Assembly: GCA_020161795.1 (NCBI GenBank)
Contig: JAIUOR010000025.1
Coordinates: forward strand, 1 to 48,442
Reading direction: 5' to 3'
Length of the DNA: 48,442 nt
Origin: Actinomycetota bacterium
GTDB taxonomy: Bacteria > Actinomycetota > Actinomycetes > Propionibacteriales > Propionibacteriaceae
Shown here one piece after another: positions 22,864-32,142 of this stretch. The position numbers were made by a program, and so were the translations under genes. Positions within the stretch are counted from its first letter, which is position 1. The number at the start of each line of letters is the position of its first letter. A model generated the notes under the pieces. The model was not told the DNA's origin. It searched no databases and saw only the letters and a list, made by a program, of their open reading frames with translations.

Positions 22864-25784
22864 CGGGCGAGGCGGGCCCGACGCTGCCAGTCCTCGATCA
22901 GCAGGGAGGATTCGCCCTTGCCGTAGCCGAGGATCTGGGCGACCGCTGAGAGCTCGCGGATGTCGGTGGGGATGGTGTCGGAGGCCCGTCCGCGGGAGAG
23001 CATGATGGCGTTGCGGATCCGGGAGGCGAACGCCCAGGCGTCCGCCAGGGCATCGGCGTCCTCGGCGCTCAGCAGGTCGAGTTCCTGGGCGGCGCGGAGC
23101 GCATCGATCGTGTAGGGGGTCCGCAGTTCCGGATGGCTGCCGGCGTGCTCGAGCTGGAGCAGCTGCACCACCCACTCCACATCGGAGAGCCCGCCAGGAC
23201 CGAGCTTGAGGTTGCGGCGCGGGTCGGAACCGCGTCCGATCCGTTCGTTCTCCATCCGCGCCTTCAGCTTGCGGATCTCGACGACCTGGGCGTGGCTGAT
23301 CCCTCCTGGCGGGTAGCGCAACGGGTCGATCTCGGCGAGCAGCCGCTCCCCCAGTTCGCGATCGCCGGCACCGACCCGCGCGCGCAGCAGGGCCTGCGCC
23401 TCCCAGGTCGACGACCAGCGCTGGTAGTAGGCGCGATAGGACGCCAGGGAGCGCACCATCGGCCCGCCCTTGCCCTCCGGGCGCAGATCGAGGTCGAGTT
23501 GCAGGGCAGGGTCCGGCCCGGGCTGGGAGAGCAGCGTCCGCACCCGTCCGATCAGGGTGGTGGCCACTCCAGTGGCGGCCGGCTCCTCGGAGTCGATCAC
23601 GATCATCGCGTCGGCATCGGAGGCGTACGACAGCTCTTCCCCGCCCCACCGGCCGAGCGCGACCACCGCCAGCCTGGGGACGTTCGTCAGTTCCCGGCCG
23701 GCCACCTCGATCGTCGCGTCGATGGTGGCACCGGCCAGCTCGGAGAGGGCGTGACCGAGCGCGCCGACGTCCAGCTCATCGAGAATGTCGGCCATCGCCA
23801 GCCGCAGCAGCTCGCTACGCCGGATCGCTCGGAGCGCCGTGACCGCCTCGGGTTGGGCGTCGTACCGTCCGATCGCGGCCCGCATCTCGGCCAGCACCGC
23901 CTCGCCCGAACGGGGCGTGAGCCCGTCGGCCTCGCTCAGCCAGGCGGCGCTCTGCGGGTTGCGCAGCAGCAGGTCGACCGCGTAGCGACTGGACGCCAGC
24001 ACCTTCGCGAAGTGCTCGGCGGTGGTGCCCTCGTCCCGGAGCGCCCGCAGGTACCAGGGTGTCGTCCCGAGCGCGTCCGAAACCTGCCGGAAGGCCAGCA
24101 GCCCGTGGTCGGGGTTCGGCCCCGCGGTGAACCAGCCCAGCATCGCCGGCAGCAGCTGCCGCTGGATCTCGGCGCGCCGGCTCATTCCCGTCGACAGCGC
24201 CTCGATGTGGCGCAACGCGGCCTTGGGGTCGCCGTAGCCGAGCGCGCGCAGGCGCACCTCGGCGCCTTCGGAGGTGAGCCGCACCTCCGAGGATGGAATC
24301 CGCGCCACCGCCTCCAGCAGCGGGGAGTAGAACAGCCGCTGGTGCAGCGCGAGCACCCGCCGGGTGGAGCGCCGCCACAGGTGGGTGAGCTCCTTGGCAT
24401 CGGGCAATCCGAGGCTGCGCGACAGCCACCGCTGGTTGACCTCGTCGGTGGGCATGAGGTGGGTGCGGCGGAGCTTGTACAGCTGCAGCCGGTGCTCCAG
24501 CAGCCGCTGCAGCCGGTAGGCGGTATTCAGGTCGTACCCGTCCGCCCGTCCGACGTAGCCCAGCGCGATCAGGGCATCGAGGGCCTCGAAGGTGCCGCGC
24601 AGCCGCAGCCGGTCGTCACCCCGGCCGTGCACCAGTTGCAGTAGCTGGACGCTGAACTCGACATCCCGCAACCCGCCGGCGCCCAACTTGATCTCGTGGT
24701 CGGCCTGGTGGGCCGGCAGCAGCGACACCACCCGGCGGCGCATCGCCTGGGTCTCGGCGACGAACTGATCGTCGTCGGCCACCTGCCACACCATCGGCCA
24801 GACCATGTCGACGAACTCCTGGGCCAGCGCCAGGTCACCGGCCATCGGGCGGGCCTTGAGCATCGCCTGGAACTCCCAGTTCTTCGCCCAGCGCTCATAG
24901 TAGGCGCGGTGCGAGGCGAGGGTGCGGACCAGCGCGCCCGCCTTGCCCTCGGGGCGCAGTGCGGAGTCGATCTGCCAAATCGTCCCGGTGACGGTCTGAT
25001 CCGAGCAGACCCGGACGAGCGCGCCCACCAGCTTTGTCGCCACGCGGATCGCACGGTCGGTATCGCAGACCGGAGCACCGTCAACGTCGAGCGCCGGCTC
25101 GGCCAGGTAGAGCAGATCGACATCGCTGACGTAGTTGAGCTCGCGGGCGCCGGTCTTGCCGAGCGCGATGATGCCCAGCCGGGTGACTTCCCAGCCGTCC
25201 ACCTCGCCGCGGGCCAGGGCCAGGGCGGCCTCCACGGTGGCGTCGGCCAGGTCAGCCAACTCGCCGGCGATGTCGGGCAGCACGGCCATCGCGTCGGTCG
25301 CGGTGAGGTCGCGGGCGGCGATCCGCAGCAACGCGCGGCGATAGGCCCGCCGCAGGTCATTGGCCCGGGACGGATCAGCCACCGGCGTGGCCGAATCCTC
25401 CGCGCCGATCGCGGCCAGCAACTCCGCTCGCAGCTCGGCGGGCTCGCGACGGCCGATATCGCCGGCGAGAACGTCGACCTCACCCGGGTGGACGCCGAGA
25501 TGCTGCGTGAGCGCGACGCTGGCTCCCAGGACGCGCGCCAGCCGCGTGGCCCAGCGCGGATCGTCACCGAGCGCGGGAATCAACTCCGGCCGGGCGCGGG
25601 CGATCCGGGTCAGTCCGTTGAACGCCAGATCCGGGTCGGCCGCCGCCGCGAGCTCGTCCAGCAGCATCGTCCACGGCTGCTCGCCGAGGAGGCCGGCCCA
25701 GGCCTCCGCGACCGGGGCATGGGTCGAGGGATCGCCGAACCCCCACCGCGCCAGCCGGGCGAAGAGCGTCTCGGTGCGAGCCAT
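22824..25784 (-). CDS. glnE: Bifunctional glutamine synthetase adenylyltransferase/deadenylase
   Basis: A 986-residue cytoplasmic enzyme that attaches or removes AMP on the C-terminal Tyr of GlnA in response to nitrogen state. It has two nucleotidyltransferase domains with the G...S-D-x-D metal motif: GKTGARELNYVSDVDLLYL near residue 210-227 (deadenylase half) and GRWGGEELSYASDADAMIV near 715 (adenylylase half). The RPEGKAGALVR and RPEGKGGPMVR loops follow each. Start is ATG 25784; the frame upstream to 25946 includes the palindromic control region. Length matches actinobacterial GlnE (about 1000 residues). Confidence 0.95.
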   Translation of the reverse strand: MARTETLFARLARWGFGDPSTHAPVAEAWAGLLGEQPWTMLLDELAAAADPDLAFNGLTRIARARPELIPALGDDPRWATRLARVLGASVALTQHLGVHPGEVDVLAGDIGRREPAELRAELLAAIGAEDSATPVADPSRANDLRRAYRRALLRIAARDLTATDAMAVLPDIAGELADLADATVEAALALARGEVDGWEVTRLGIIALGKTGARELNYVSDVDLLYLAEPALDVDGAPVCDTDRAIRVATKLVGALVRVCSDQTVTGTIWQIDSALRPEGKAGALVRTLASHRAYYERWAKNWEFQAMLKARPMAGDLALAQEFVDMVWPMVWQVADDDQFVAETQAMRRRVVSLLPAHQADHEIKLGAGGLRDVEFSVQLLQLVHGRGDDRLRLRGTFEALDALIALGYVGRADGYDLNTAYRLQRLLEHRLQLYKLRRTHLMPTDEVNQRWLSRSLGLPDAKELTHLWRRSTRRVLALHQRLFYSPLLEAVARIPSSEVRLTSEGAEVRLRALGYGDPKAALRHIEALSTGMSRRAEIQRQLLPAMLGWFTAGPNPDHGLLAFRQVSDALGTTPWYLRALRDEGTTAEHFAKVLASSRYAVDLLLRNPQSAAWLSEADGLTPRSGEAVLAEMRAAIGRYDAQPEAVTALRAIRRSELLRLAMADILDELDVGALGHALSELAGATIDATIEVAGRELTNVPRLAVVALGRWGGEELSYASDADAMIVIDSEEPAATGVATTLIGRVRTLLSQPGPDPALQLDLDLRPEGKGGPMVRSLASYRAYYQRWSSTWEAQALLRARVGAGDRELGERLLAEIDPLRYPPGGISHAQVVEIRKLKARMENERIGRGSDPRRNLKLGPGGLSDVEWVVQLLQLEHAGSHPELRTPYTIDALRAAQELDLLSAEDADALADAWAFASRIRNAIMLSRGRASDTIPTDIRELSAVAQILGYGKGESSLLIEDWQRRARLARQVMDRRFWDVPG

Positions 25785-25882
25785 GTGCGCGATCGTAACG
25801 CCGAACCGCTCCCGAGCGCGCCTGCTTGAAGACACCGATCGCGCGCGGGCTTGTCGAAAACCCACTGCTCCGCCACTGAGTG

Positions 25883-25952
25883 CACTAATTGCCAAATAGC
25901 CGCTCTCCGCGACGTATTTGTCGCGTAAAGGTCGACTATCTGGCAATTAGTG
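25883..25952. promoter_or_regulatory. Nested palindrome in the glnE/SCP divergent region
   Basis: Outer 17-bp arms CACTAATTGCCAAATAG (25883-25899) and CTATCTGGCAATTAGTG (25936-25952) match except one base. Inside lies CGCGAC-GTATTT-GTCGCG. The arms are strikingly A/T-rich for this genome. It lies between two divergent start codons, so an operator or a dispersed repeat are both possible. Confidence 0.6.
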
Positions 25953-25981
25953 GCGGCCACCCTGGGCGTAGGGTGGCCGCG

Positions 25982-26356
25982 ATGCCCAAACGAGTCACCA
26001 CCGCCGAGCTTGCTGCGCTCGCCACGACCCTGGACGGCGTCGCGGCCGGGATCGACCCGGCGGGAACAGCCCTGGCGACCGCCGTCCGCACACTCTGCCG
26101 GCGCCTCGGCGAACGCCATCCCGGCGGCACCCTGGAACTGCGCGTGCCCCCGTACGCGGCCGTCCAGCTCGGCATCGGTCAGCGCGGCGCCCATACCCGC
26201 GGCACGCCACCGAACGTGGTGGAGACCGATGCGCTCACCCTGCTGCGCCTGGCCGCCGGCAGCCTCGCCTGGCCCGACGCGGTCGGCTCCCCCGCCGTCT
26301 CGGCAAGCGGCCCGCACACCGACCTCGACGAGGTGTTCCCGCTAGCCAGCGGCTGA
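25982..26356 (+). CDS. Sterol-carrier-like (SCP_3 type) protein
   Basis: A 124-residue protein matching, by eye, the small actinobacterial sterol-carrier family: PPYAAVQLG, the VETDALTLLRLAAGSLAW block and the ending ASGPHTDLDEVFPL. Members bind hydrophobic ligands or have lost an enzymatic partner; the real ligand is unknown. The ATG lies close to the palindrome-bearing divergent region shared with glnE. The 211 bp after it contain no clear gene. Confidence 0.7.
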   Translation: MPKRVTTAELAALATTLDGVAAGIDPAGTALATAVRTLCRRLGERHPGGTLELRVPPYAAVQLGIGQRGAHTRGTPPNVVETDALTLLRLAAGSLAWPDAVGSPAVSASGPHTDLDEVFPLASG

Positions 26357-26567
26357 TCCTCACCTCACAGGTCCCCGGCAACTGGGCCCCTGCCTCGATG
26401 CCTCCCACGGATCCACCAGCCCTGCCTCCGTATCTCGACGAGGCTCTCGCTCGCGTGGGAGCGAACGGAAGGCAGCGAGCACCCCACAGGCGGCACACAG
26501 GCGCACTGGACCATCTCCACAGATGCGCTTCCTAGCCTGCTGGAGTACCGCCCGAGAGGAATCCCGC

Positions 26568-27812
26568 ATGAGCCGGCCAGCCCCTGATCCAGCCGCGATC
26601 GACGAGTCGCCACCGCCCCGCCACAAGCGGCTGACCAAACGGCGGGTGATCGGCCTGGTGGCCATCGTCGCCGTGCTCGGCATCGGGCTGACGGCGTTCC
26701 TGCTGCTGCGTCCCTCGTCGCAGGCGACCGGGATCGAGCGGACCCGTACCTTCAGCGCGCAGGCGGAGCGGTCGACGCAGACCCAGACGGTGACGCTCAC
26801 CGGGACGCTGGCGCCGCAGACGCAGGCGAACCTCAACTTCAGCGTGTCCGGAACGATCACCAAGGTCTACGTGACCGCCGGCGACACCGTGACCAAGGGC
26901 CAGAAGCTCGCCAAGATCGACGACGCCGACCTGCAGAACGCGCTCGAGCTCGCCGAGGCCAACCTCGACACGGCCGAGGCCAATCTCGACGAGGTACAGG
27001 ACAACGACGGCAGCAGCGCCGCCATCACCTCCGCGAAGGCCCAGGTGCGCTCGGCCAAGGCGTCCGTCGCCAGCGCCGAATCCGACCTGGAGAACGCCGT
27101 GCTGCGCTCCACCATCGCGGGAACCGTCGCTTCGATCGATCTCAGCGTGGGTGACACCGTGTCGTCAGGTTCGTCCTCCGGCTCGTCCAGCCCGTCCGCT
27201 TCGAGCAGCACCAGTTCGTCGGCGCAGGTCGTGGTGATCTCGACCGACGAGTGGCGAGTGGACGCGAGCACCGGCAGCAGCGACCTGGTCAACCTGAAGC
27301 CCGGCCAGGCCGCCCTGGTGACCCCGGACGGCGGCGAGGCGATCGAGGCGACCGTCGCCTCCATCGGCATCGTCTCGACCGGGACATCGGACGGCTCGGC
27401 CACCTTCCCGGTCGTCGTCGACCTGACCGGCGAGCATCCGGACCTGTTCTCCGGGACGAACGCGTCGGTGACGGTCACCGTCGCCGAGTACCCCGACGTG
27501 CTCACCGTGGCGACCATGGCGATCGCCACCCAGGACGGCAGGTCGGTGGTGAACAAGGTGGAGGGCGACAGCACCACCCAGGTCGAGGTCACCGTGGGCC
27601 GGGTGTTCGGCGACGCCACCGAGATCACAGCCGGCCTGGCCGAGGGCGACACCGTGCAGATCAGCTTCACGACGCCCGAACTCACCCAGGACACCGGCGA
27701 GCAGGGCGGATTCGGTGGCGGGTTCCCCGGCGGCGGAGGTGGCTTCCCGGACGGCGGCGGCGCTCCCCCGGCCGGCGGCATCCCCGGCGGGAACGGCGGC
27801 GGCAACCGATGA
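26568..27812 (+). CDS. MacA/HlyD-like efflux adaptor protein
   Basis: A 414-residue membrane-fusion protein. A cytosolic basic N-terminus precedes one membrane segment (VIGLVAIVAVLGIGLTAFLLL). The barrel-sandwich domain shows VTAGDTVTKGQKLAKID and the mirrored IAGTVASIDLSVGDTV, separated by an alpha-hairpin of Ala/Glu/Ser (residues about 125-175). A beta-barrel follows, and the C-terminus is Gly/Pro-rich (FPGGGGGFPDGGGAPP). GAGAGGA precedes the ATG. First gene of a four-gene export operon joined by ATGA or one-base overlaps. Confidence 0.88.
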   Translation: MSRPAPDPAAIDESPPPRHKRLTKRRVIGLVAIVAVLGIGLTAFLLLRPSSQATGIERTRTFSAQAERSTQTQTVTLTGTLAPQTQANLNFSVSGTITKVYVTAGDTVTKGQKLAKIDDADLQNALELAEANLDTAEANLDEVQDNDGSSAAITSAKAQVRSAKASVASAESDLENAVLRSTIAGTVASIDLSVGDTVSSGSSSGSSSPSASSSTSSSAQVVVISTDEWRVDASTGSSDLVNLKPGQAALVTPDGGEAIEATVASIGIVSTGTSDGSATFPVVVDLTGEHPDLFSGTNASVTVTVAEYPDVLTVATMAIATQDGRSVVNKVEGDSTTQVEVTVGRVFGDATEITAGLAEGDTVQISFTTPELTQDTGEQGGFGGGFPGGGGGFPDGGGAPPAGGIPGGNGGGNR

Positions 27813-28516
27813 GCACGCTGCTGTCGATGTCCGGCGTTCGCAAGGTCTACGACACCGGCGCGATCCAGGTCGAGGCGCTCCGCGGCATCGACCTGTCGAT
27901 CGACGAGGGCGACTACGTCGCGATCATGGGTCCCTCCGGCTCGGGCAAGTCGACCCTGATGCACATCATCGGCTGCCTCGACGTCCCCACCGCGGGCCGG
28001 TACGAACTGGACGGCGAGGAGGTCGCGCAACTCTCCGAGGCGCAGCTGGCCGAGGTCCGCAACCGACGGCTGGGCTTCGTCTTCCAGAGCTTCAACCTGC
28101 TGCCCAGCCTGACCGCGCAACGCAATGTCGAACTGCCCCTGGTGTACGCCGGGGTCCATCCCGCCGAACGCCGCGAGCGGGCCCAGCGGGCGCTGGAGCG
28201 GGTCGGCCTGGGGGGTCGCCGGGACCATCGTCCCGGAGAACTCTCCGGTGGCCAGCAGCAGCGGGTCTCGGTCGCCCGAGCCCTGGTCACCGACCCGGCG
28301 CTGATCCTGGCCGACGAACCGACCGGCGCGCTGGACTCGGTCTCCACCCGCGACATCCTCGATCTGTTCGACGAGCTGAACGAGGCCGGGCGCACGATCG
28401 TGGTGATCACCCACGAGCACGACGTGGCCGAGCGCGCCCAGCGCACCGTCCACATCTACGACGGCCACCTCACCGATGAGGCCGCAGAGATCCCCGCGCT
28501 GGGGAGGGCCGTCTGA
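27809..28516 (+). CDS. MacB-type ABC exporter ATP-binding subunit
   Basis: A 235-residue ATPase of the LolD/MacB group. Walker A is MGPSGSGKST near residue 37, the Q loop is FVFQSFNLLPSLT, the signature is ELSGGQQQR, Walker B is ALILADEPTGALD and the switch His is in VVITHEHDV. The LLPSLTAQRNVELPL segment is characteristic of the lipoprotein/macrolide exporter class. It would drive the FtsX-like permease encoded next. ATG overlaps the previous stop as ATGA. Confidence 0.93.
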   Translation: MSTLLSMSGVRKVYDTGAIQVEALRGIDLSIDEGDYVAIMGPSGSGKSTLMHIIGCLDVPTAGRYELDGEEVAQLSEAQLAEVRNRRLGFVFQSFNLLPSLTAQRNVELPLVYAGVHPAERRERAQRALERVGLGGRRDHRPGELSGGQQQRVSVARALVTDPALILADEPTGALDSVSTRDILDLFDELNEAGRTIVVITHEHDVAERAQRTVHIYDGHLTDEAAEIPALGRAV

Positions 28517-29739
28517 TGGAGTGGCGCGAAACCGTGCGCACCGCGATCGACGCGCTCAACGCGCGGCGGCTGCGATCCGCGCTGACGATGCTGGGCATCC
28601 TGATCGGCATCTCCGCGGTGATGCTGACCGTCGGGCTGGGCCAGGGCGCCGGATCCTCGATCTCCGATCAGATCGGCTCGCTGGGCTCCACCACCCTCAC
28701 GGTGAGCCCCGGGCAGACCTCGTCCGGCGGGTTCCGCGGGGCCAGCCAGACCACCACCCTGACCACCCGCGACGCCGAGATGCTGGCCGATCCCACGGTG
28801 ACGCCGAGCGTGGTGGGGGTCGCGGCGACCTCGAGCACCATGGGCTCGCTGCAGTCGTCGGAGACGACCTGGACGTCGACCGTCGTCGGCACCACGCCGG
28901 CCTGGCTGACGGTGCGCGGCCGTGAGGTGGGCACGGGCCGGTTCTTCACCGAGGACGAACTCAACTCCTCCGCCAATGTGGCGGTGGTGGGATCGGAGAC
29001 CGCGTCGGAACTGTTCAGTACCGGTTCGGCGGTGGGCCAGCAGGTTCTCGTCAACGACCAGCCGTTCACCATCATCGGCGTGCTGGCCGAGGCCGGGTCG
29101 TCGCTGGGCGGGAGCGACGACGACACCGTCGTGGTTCCCAGCACCACCTTCGCCGAGCGGCTGTCGACCTCGGGCAGCGCGACCAGCGTCTCCACGATCT
29201 ACCTCCAGGCCGCGGACGACGACAGCCTGTCCGCCGCCTATCAGGAGGTCAAGACGGCACTGCTGAGCGCCCATCAGGTCACCGAGGAGGATGCCGACTT
29301 CACCGTGAGCACGCAGACCGCCCTGGTCGAGGCAGCCAGCTCCATCAGCAGCATCCTGACCCTGCTGCTGGGCGGCATCGCCGCGATCTCGCTGCTGGTC
29401 GGCGGCATCGGCGTGATGAACATCATGCTGGTCTCCGTCAGCGAGCGGGTCCGTGAGATCGGTCTGCGCAAGGCGCTGGGCGCGACGCCGCGCGTCATCC
29501 GGCGCCAGTTCCTGGTCGAGGCCGGCATCCTCGGCCTCACCGGCGGCGCCCTCGGCGTCGGGCTGGGCTACGCGGTGGCGGCGATCCTGTCGCCGGCCAT
29601 CGGGATCACGGTCGCCATCTCGGCCACCGTCACCCTGCTCGCCCTGGCCGTCTCACTGGCCATCGGCCTGATCGCCGGCGTCTACCCGGCGACCCGCGCC
29701 GCCAAGCTTGCCCCGATCGATGCGCTGAGGAGCGAATGA
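28516..29739 (+). CDS. MacB-type ABC exporter permease
   Basis: A 407-residue permease with the MacB periplasmic core domain followed by FtsX. Helix 1 lies in RRLRSALTMLGILIGISAVMLTV. A large extracytoplasmic domain spans about 45-270. Three C-terminal helices include IAAISLLVGGIGVMNIMLVSVSERVREIGLRKALGA (given here as the motif GGIGVMNIMLVSVSERVREI), the hallmark of the family. Its ATG shares one base with the preceding TGA. Exports an unknown amphiphile, drug or peptide. Confidence 0.93.
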   Translation: MEWRETVRTAIDALNARRLRSALTMLGILIGISAVMLTVGLGQGAGSSISDQIGSLGSTTLTVSPGQTSSGGFRGASQTTTLTTRDAEMLADPTVTPSVVGVAATSSTMGSLQSSETTWTSTVVGTTPAWLTVRGREVGTGRFFTEDELNSSANVAVVGSETASELFSTGSAVGQQVLVNDQPFTIIGVLAEAGSSLGGSDDDTVVVPSTTFAERLSTSGSATSVSTIYLQAADDDSLSAAYQEVKTALLSAHQVTEEDADFTVSTQTALVEAASSISSILTLLLGGIAAISLLVGGIGVMNIMLVSVSERVREIGLRKALGATPRVIRRQFLVEAGILGLTGGALGVGLGYAVAAILSPAIGITVAISATVTLLALAVSLAIGLIAGVYPATRAAKLAPIDALRSE

Positions 29740-31568
29740 TGAAGAAGCCCCGGATCCGCAGCCTGCTGATCGGCGCGGTGAGCCTGGTCGCGGTCGGTGC
29801 CGTCGGCACCGCCTGGGCCACCAGTTCCCAGGCGGCGAGCAGCCGGTTCGCCACCGCGGTCGCCAGCACCGGCGATGTCTCGCAGAGCTACCTGGCGACC
29901 GGCGCTGTCTCCCGCGACAACGTGGTGGAGGCAACGTTCGGCGTCACCGGCACGGTCAAGAAGCTCAAGGTGGCGGTGGGGGACGAGGTCGCCGAGGGCA
30001 ACGTGCTGGCCACCCTCGACACCACCGCGCTCAAGCTCGACCTGCTGAACGCCCAGACCGATCTGGCCAGCGCCAAGGCGACTCTGTACGCCGCGGAGCA
30101 CCCCACTTCGACGAGCTCGGGCAGCAGCAGGTCGGCACCGAGCGTCTCCAGTGGCGCAGGCTCGCAGTCCGGCGGGACGGGTGGATCGTCGACCAGTACC
30201 GGGGACGGCGATGTGACCAGCGGGATCACCGCCGCCGACGCGGCCATTCTGTACAAGGCGATCGCAGCGGTGAATGTGGCGACGCTGAAGTGGAGCAACC
30301 CCGACGAGCCGACCACCTGCGACGCGATCTACGCCGCCGTGCTGAACGCCAATGAGCAGCCCGAGCCCACACCGACGCCCGAGCCGACCTCGCAGCCCAC
30401 TACCGAGCCCACGTCGGAACCGACACCCACGCCTGACCCCACGGCCGAACCCATGCCCGAGCCGACCCCGGAACCCACTACCGAGCCAACCCCGGAACCC
30501 ACTCCGGAACCGACGCCCGAGCCCACCGACGACCCCTCGCCGGAACCCACTGACGAGCCGGAGCCCACCGACGAGCCGTCGGCCGATCCGGGCGACGCCG
30601 AGCAGCTGGCACTGGTCGTGGAGGACGTCACGCTGGCGGACATCAAGGCCTGCGGCGAGGCCCGCGAAGAACTCGTGCTCGCGAACGCCGTCCTGGCCGA
30701 CTACTACCAGCAGTTGATCGCCACCGGCACCATCGACACCGGCGACTCCGACACCACCGACGACGGCTCCCCCGGCACCGGCGACACCACGACGCCCGGC
30801 GCCGGCTCGTCCGCGAGCAGCTCCGGGAAGTCCTCCAGTTCGTCCAGCGTCAGCGTCTCCGAGCGCGCCGTGGCCTCAGCCGAGGCCGACGTGCTGCGGG
30901 CCCAGCAGAAGGCCGACAGCGCAGAATCCGCTCTGGCGGACGCCGAGTTGGTCGCGCCGATCTCCGGCACGGTCGGGGCGATCGGCCTGGCAGTCGGCGG
31001 CAGTTCCTCCGCGGGCGGCGTCACGATCGTCGGCGAGGGCACCGCGGTGGTGTCGTTCGAGGCTCCGCTGACCACCCGCTCGGTGCTCAGCCAGGGCATG
31101 GCAGCCACCATCACCCCAGCTGGCGCCACAACGTCGCTGACCGGCACGATCTCGTCCATCGCCGTCCTGGAGACCTCCGGCACGGCGGGCGACAACCCCA
31201 CGTACACCACCAGGATCGTCGTGGAGGATCCCGACATGCTCCTCAAGGAGGGCGCCAACGCGGGGGTGGAGATCGTCACCGGCACGGCCAGCGGGGTGGT
31301 CACCGTCCCGGCCTCCGCGGTCACGCCGACGGGTGCCGGTGCCGGTACCGTCCAGGTGGTCGACTCGGCCTCGTCCGACACCGCCGAGACGGTCACCGTC
31401 TCCACCGGATGGGTCGGCGGCGGCAGGGTCGAGATCACCGAGGGGCTCTCCGAAGGCCAGCTCGTGGTGCTGTCCGACCGAACCATCGCGATCGACACCC
31501 TGACGTCATCGCAGTCGAGCCGTGGTCTGGGTCGCGGCGTGACCGGTGGCGGCGGATTCCCGCGCTAG
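29736..31568 (+). CDS. Second efflux adaptor protein with Pro/Glu/Thr repeat insert
   Basis: A 610-residue membrane-fusion protein. It has a signal/anchor helix (SLLIGAVSLVAVGAVGTAWA), a first half of the barrel-sandwich domain (VKKLKVAVGDEVAEGNVLATLD), and the start of an alpha-hairpin. That hairpin is interrupted by a Ser-rich linker and a repeat of PEPT, PTPE and TSEP units at about residues 205-288. The partner half resumes near 385 (AVASAEADVLRAQQKADSAESALADAELVAPISGTVGAIG shown as its parts AEADVLRAQQKAD and APISGTVGAIG). ATGA overlap with the permease places it in the same operon. Ends with a Gly-rich tail like the first adaptor. Confidence 0.85.
   Translation: MMKKPRIRSLLIGAVSLVAVGAVGTAWATSSQAASSRFATAVASTGDVSQSYLATGAVSRDNVVEATFGVTGTVKKLKVAVGDEVAEGNVLATLDTTALKLDLLNAQTDLASAKATLYAAEHPTSTSSGSSRSAPSVSSGAGSQSGGTGGSSTSTGDGDVTSGITAADAAILYKAIAAVNVATLKWSNPDEPTTCDAIYAAVLNANEQPEPTPTPEPTSQPTTEPTSEPTPTPDPTAEPMPEPTPEPTTEPTPEPTPEPTPEPTDDPSPEPTDEPEPTDEPSADPGDAEQLALVVEDVTLADIKACGEAREELVLANAVLADYYQQLIATGTIDTGDSDTTDDGSPGTGDTTTPGAGSSASSSGKSSSSSSVSVSERAVASAEADVLRAQQKADSAESALADAELVAPISGTVGAIGLAVGGSSSAGGVTIVGEGTAVVSFEAPLTTRSVLSQGMAATITPAGATTSLTGTISSIAVLETSGTAGDNPTYTTRIVVEDPDMLLKEGANAGVEIVTGTASGVVTVPASAVTPTGAGAGTVQVVDSASSDTAETVTVSTGWVGGGRVEITEGLSEGQLVVLSDRTIAIDTLTSSQSSRGLGRGVTGGGGFPR
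30352..30600 (+). repeat. In-gene PEPT repeat tract
   Basis: Degenerate 6-to-12-bp units encoding PEPT/PTPE/TSEP/TDEP, about 80 residues in all. Variation in synonymous sites shows it is not a recent expansion. Confidence 0.8.
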
Positions 31569-31582
31569 CCCGAGGTTCTGGG

Positions 31583-31609
31583 CTCCGCCCCTGCGCATTG
31601 GGGGCGGAG
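31583..31609 (+). terminator. Hairpin terminator of the efflux operon
   Basis: 9-bp stem CTCCGCCCC / GGGGCGGAG with a 9-base loop, 15 bp after the stop codon. Confidence 0.7.
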
Positions 31610-31652
31610 ACTCAGTAGGGTGGGCACCACCAGCAGCGCAAGGAGCCCTGAG

Positions 31653-32120
31653 ATGGCAGAGCAGGATATCGCCGGCATCATCAAGGACATCCAGTCCAAC
31701 GTTCGCACCATCGTCAAGGGCGAACTCGAACTGATGAAGTCCGAGCTGGTGCCGCAGGCCAAGACCGCCGGGGTCGGCGCCGGGCTGCTCGGCGCGGCCG
31801 CCTACCTGGCCATCACCGCGATCACCCTGCTGTTCCTCGCCCTGGCCTTCCTGCTCTCGCTGGGGTTCGTCACCTGGTTCGGGCTGTCGCTCTTCGCCGG
31901 CGCGGCCTGGGGGTTCCTGATCACGGCGGTGCTGCTGCTGTTGGTCGGCGGCCTCCTGGCGCTGGTCGCGCGCAAGCAGATGGTGTTCAGCAAGCCGGAG
32001 CGCTCGATCAACCAGGCCGAACAGACCGGCCAGGCGCTGAGCACCGCCGTGAAGAGCGCGCTCGCCGAGGCCAACTCGCTCTCGCTGACCGGCAGCCCCA
32101 AGCGCCCCGAACTGCCGTAA
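31653..32120 (+). CDS. Actinobacterial Holin-X-like membrane protein
   Basis: A 155-residue membrane protein. An amphipathic N-terminus (QDIAGIIKDIQSNVRTIVKGELELMKSEL given here as GELELMKSEL) precedes two long hydrophobic hairpins at about 37-70 and 78-108, then a polar tail. This is the PF07332 family arrangement, present in most actinobacteria and not evidence for a prophage. AAGGAG lies 12 bases before the ATG. Function unproven; may influence membrane or septum. Confidence 0.8.
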   Translation: MAEQDIAGIIKDIQSNVRTIVKGELELMKSELVPQAKTAGVGAGLLGAAAYLAITAITLLFLALAFLLSLGFVTWFGLSLFAGAAWGFLITAVLLLLVGGLLALVARKQMVFSKPERSINQAEQTGQALSTAVKSALAEANSLSLTGSPKRPELP

Positions 32121-32142
32121 CCGGCTGCACGGATCCCGAGCC

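Noticed and set aside
26867-28468. 533-codon minus-strand frame opposite the efflux operon
   Set aside because: Shadow of the adaptor and ATPase genes, rich in Ser/Val/Thr, without any domain.
30352-30600. CRISPR-like or tandem-repeat array
   Set aside because: The repetition is in-frame coding for PEPT units of unequal length; there are no constant repeats with unique spacers. No CRISPR array was seen anywhere in the window.
31653-32120. Prophage holin
   Set aside because: The protein belongs to a family widespread in actinobacterial chromosomes and no phage genes are near it.
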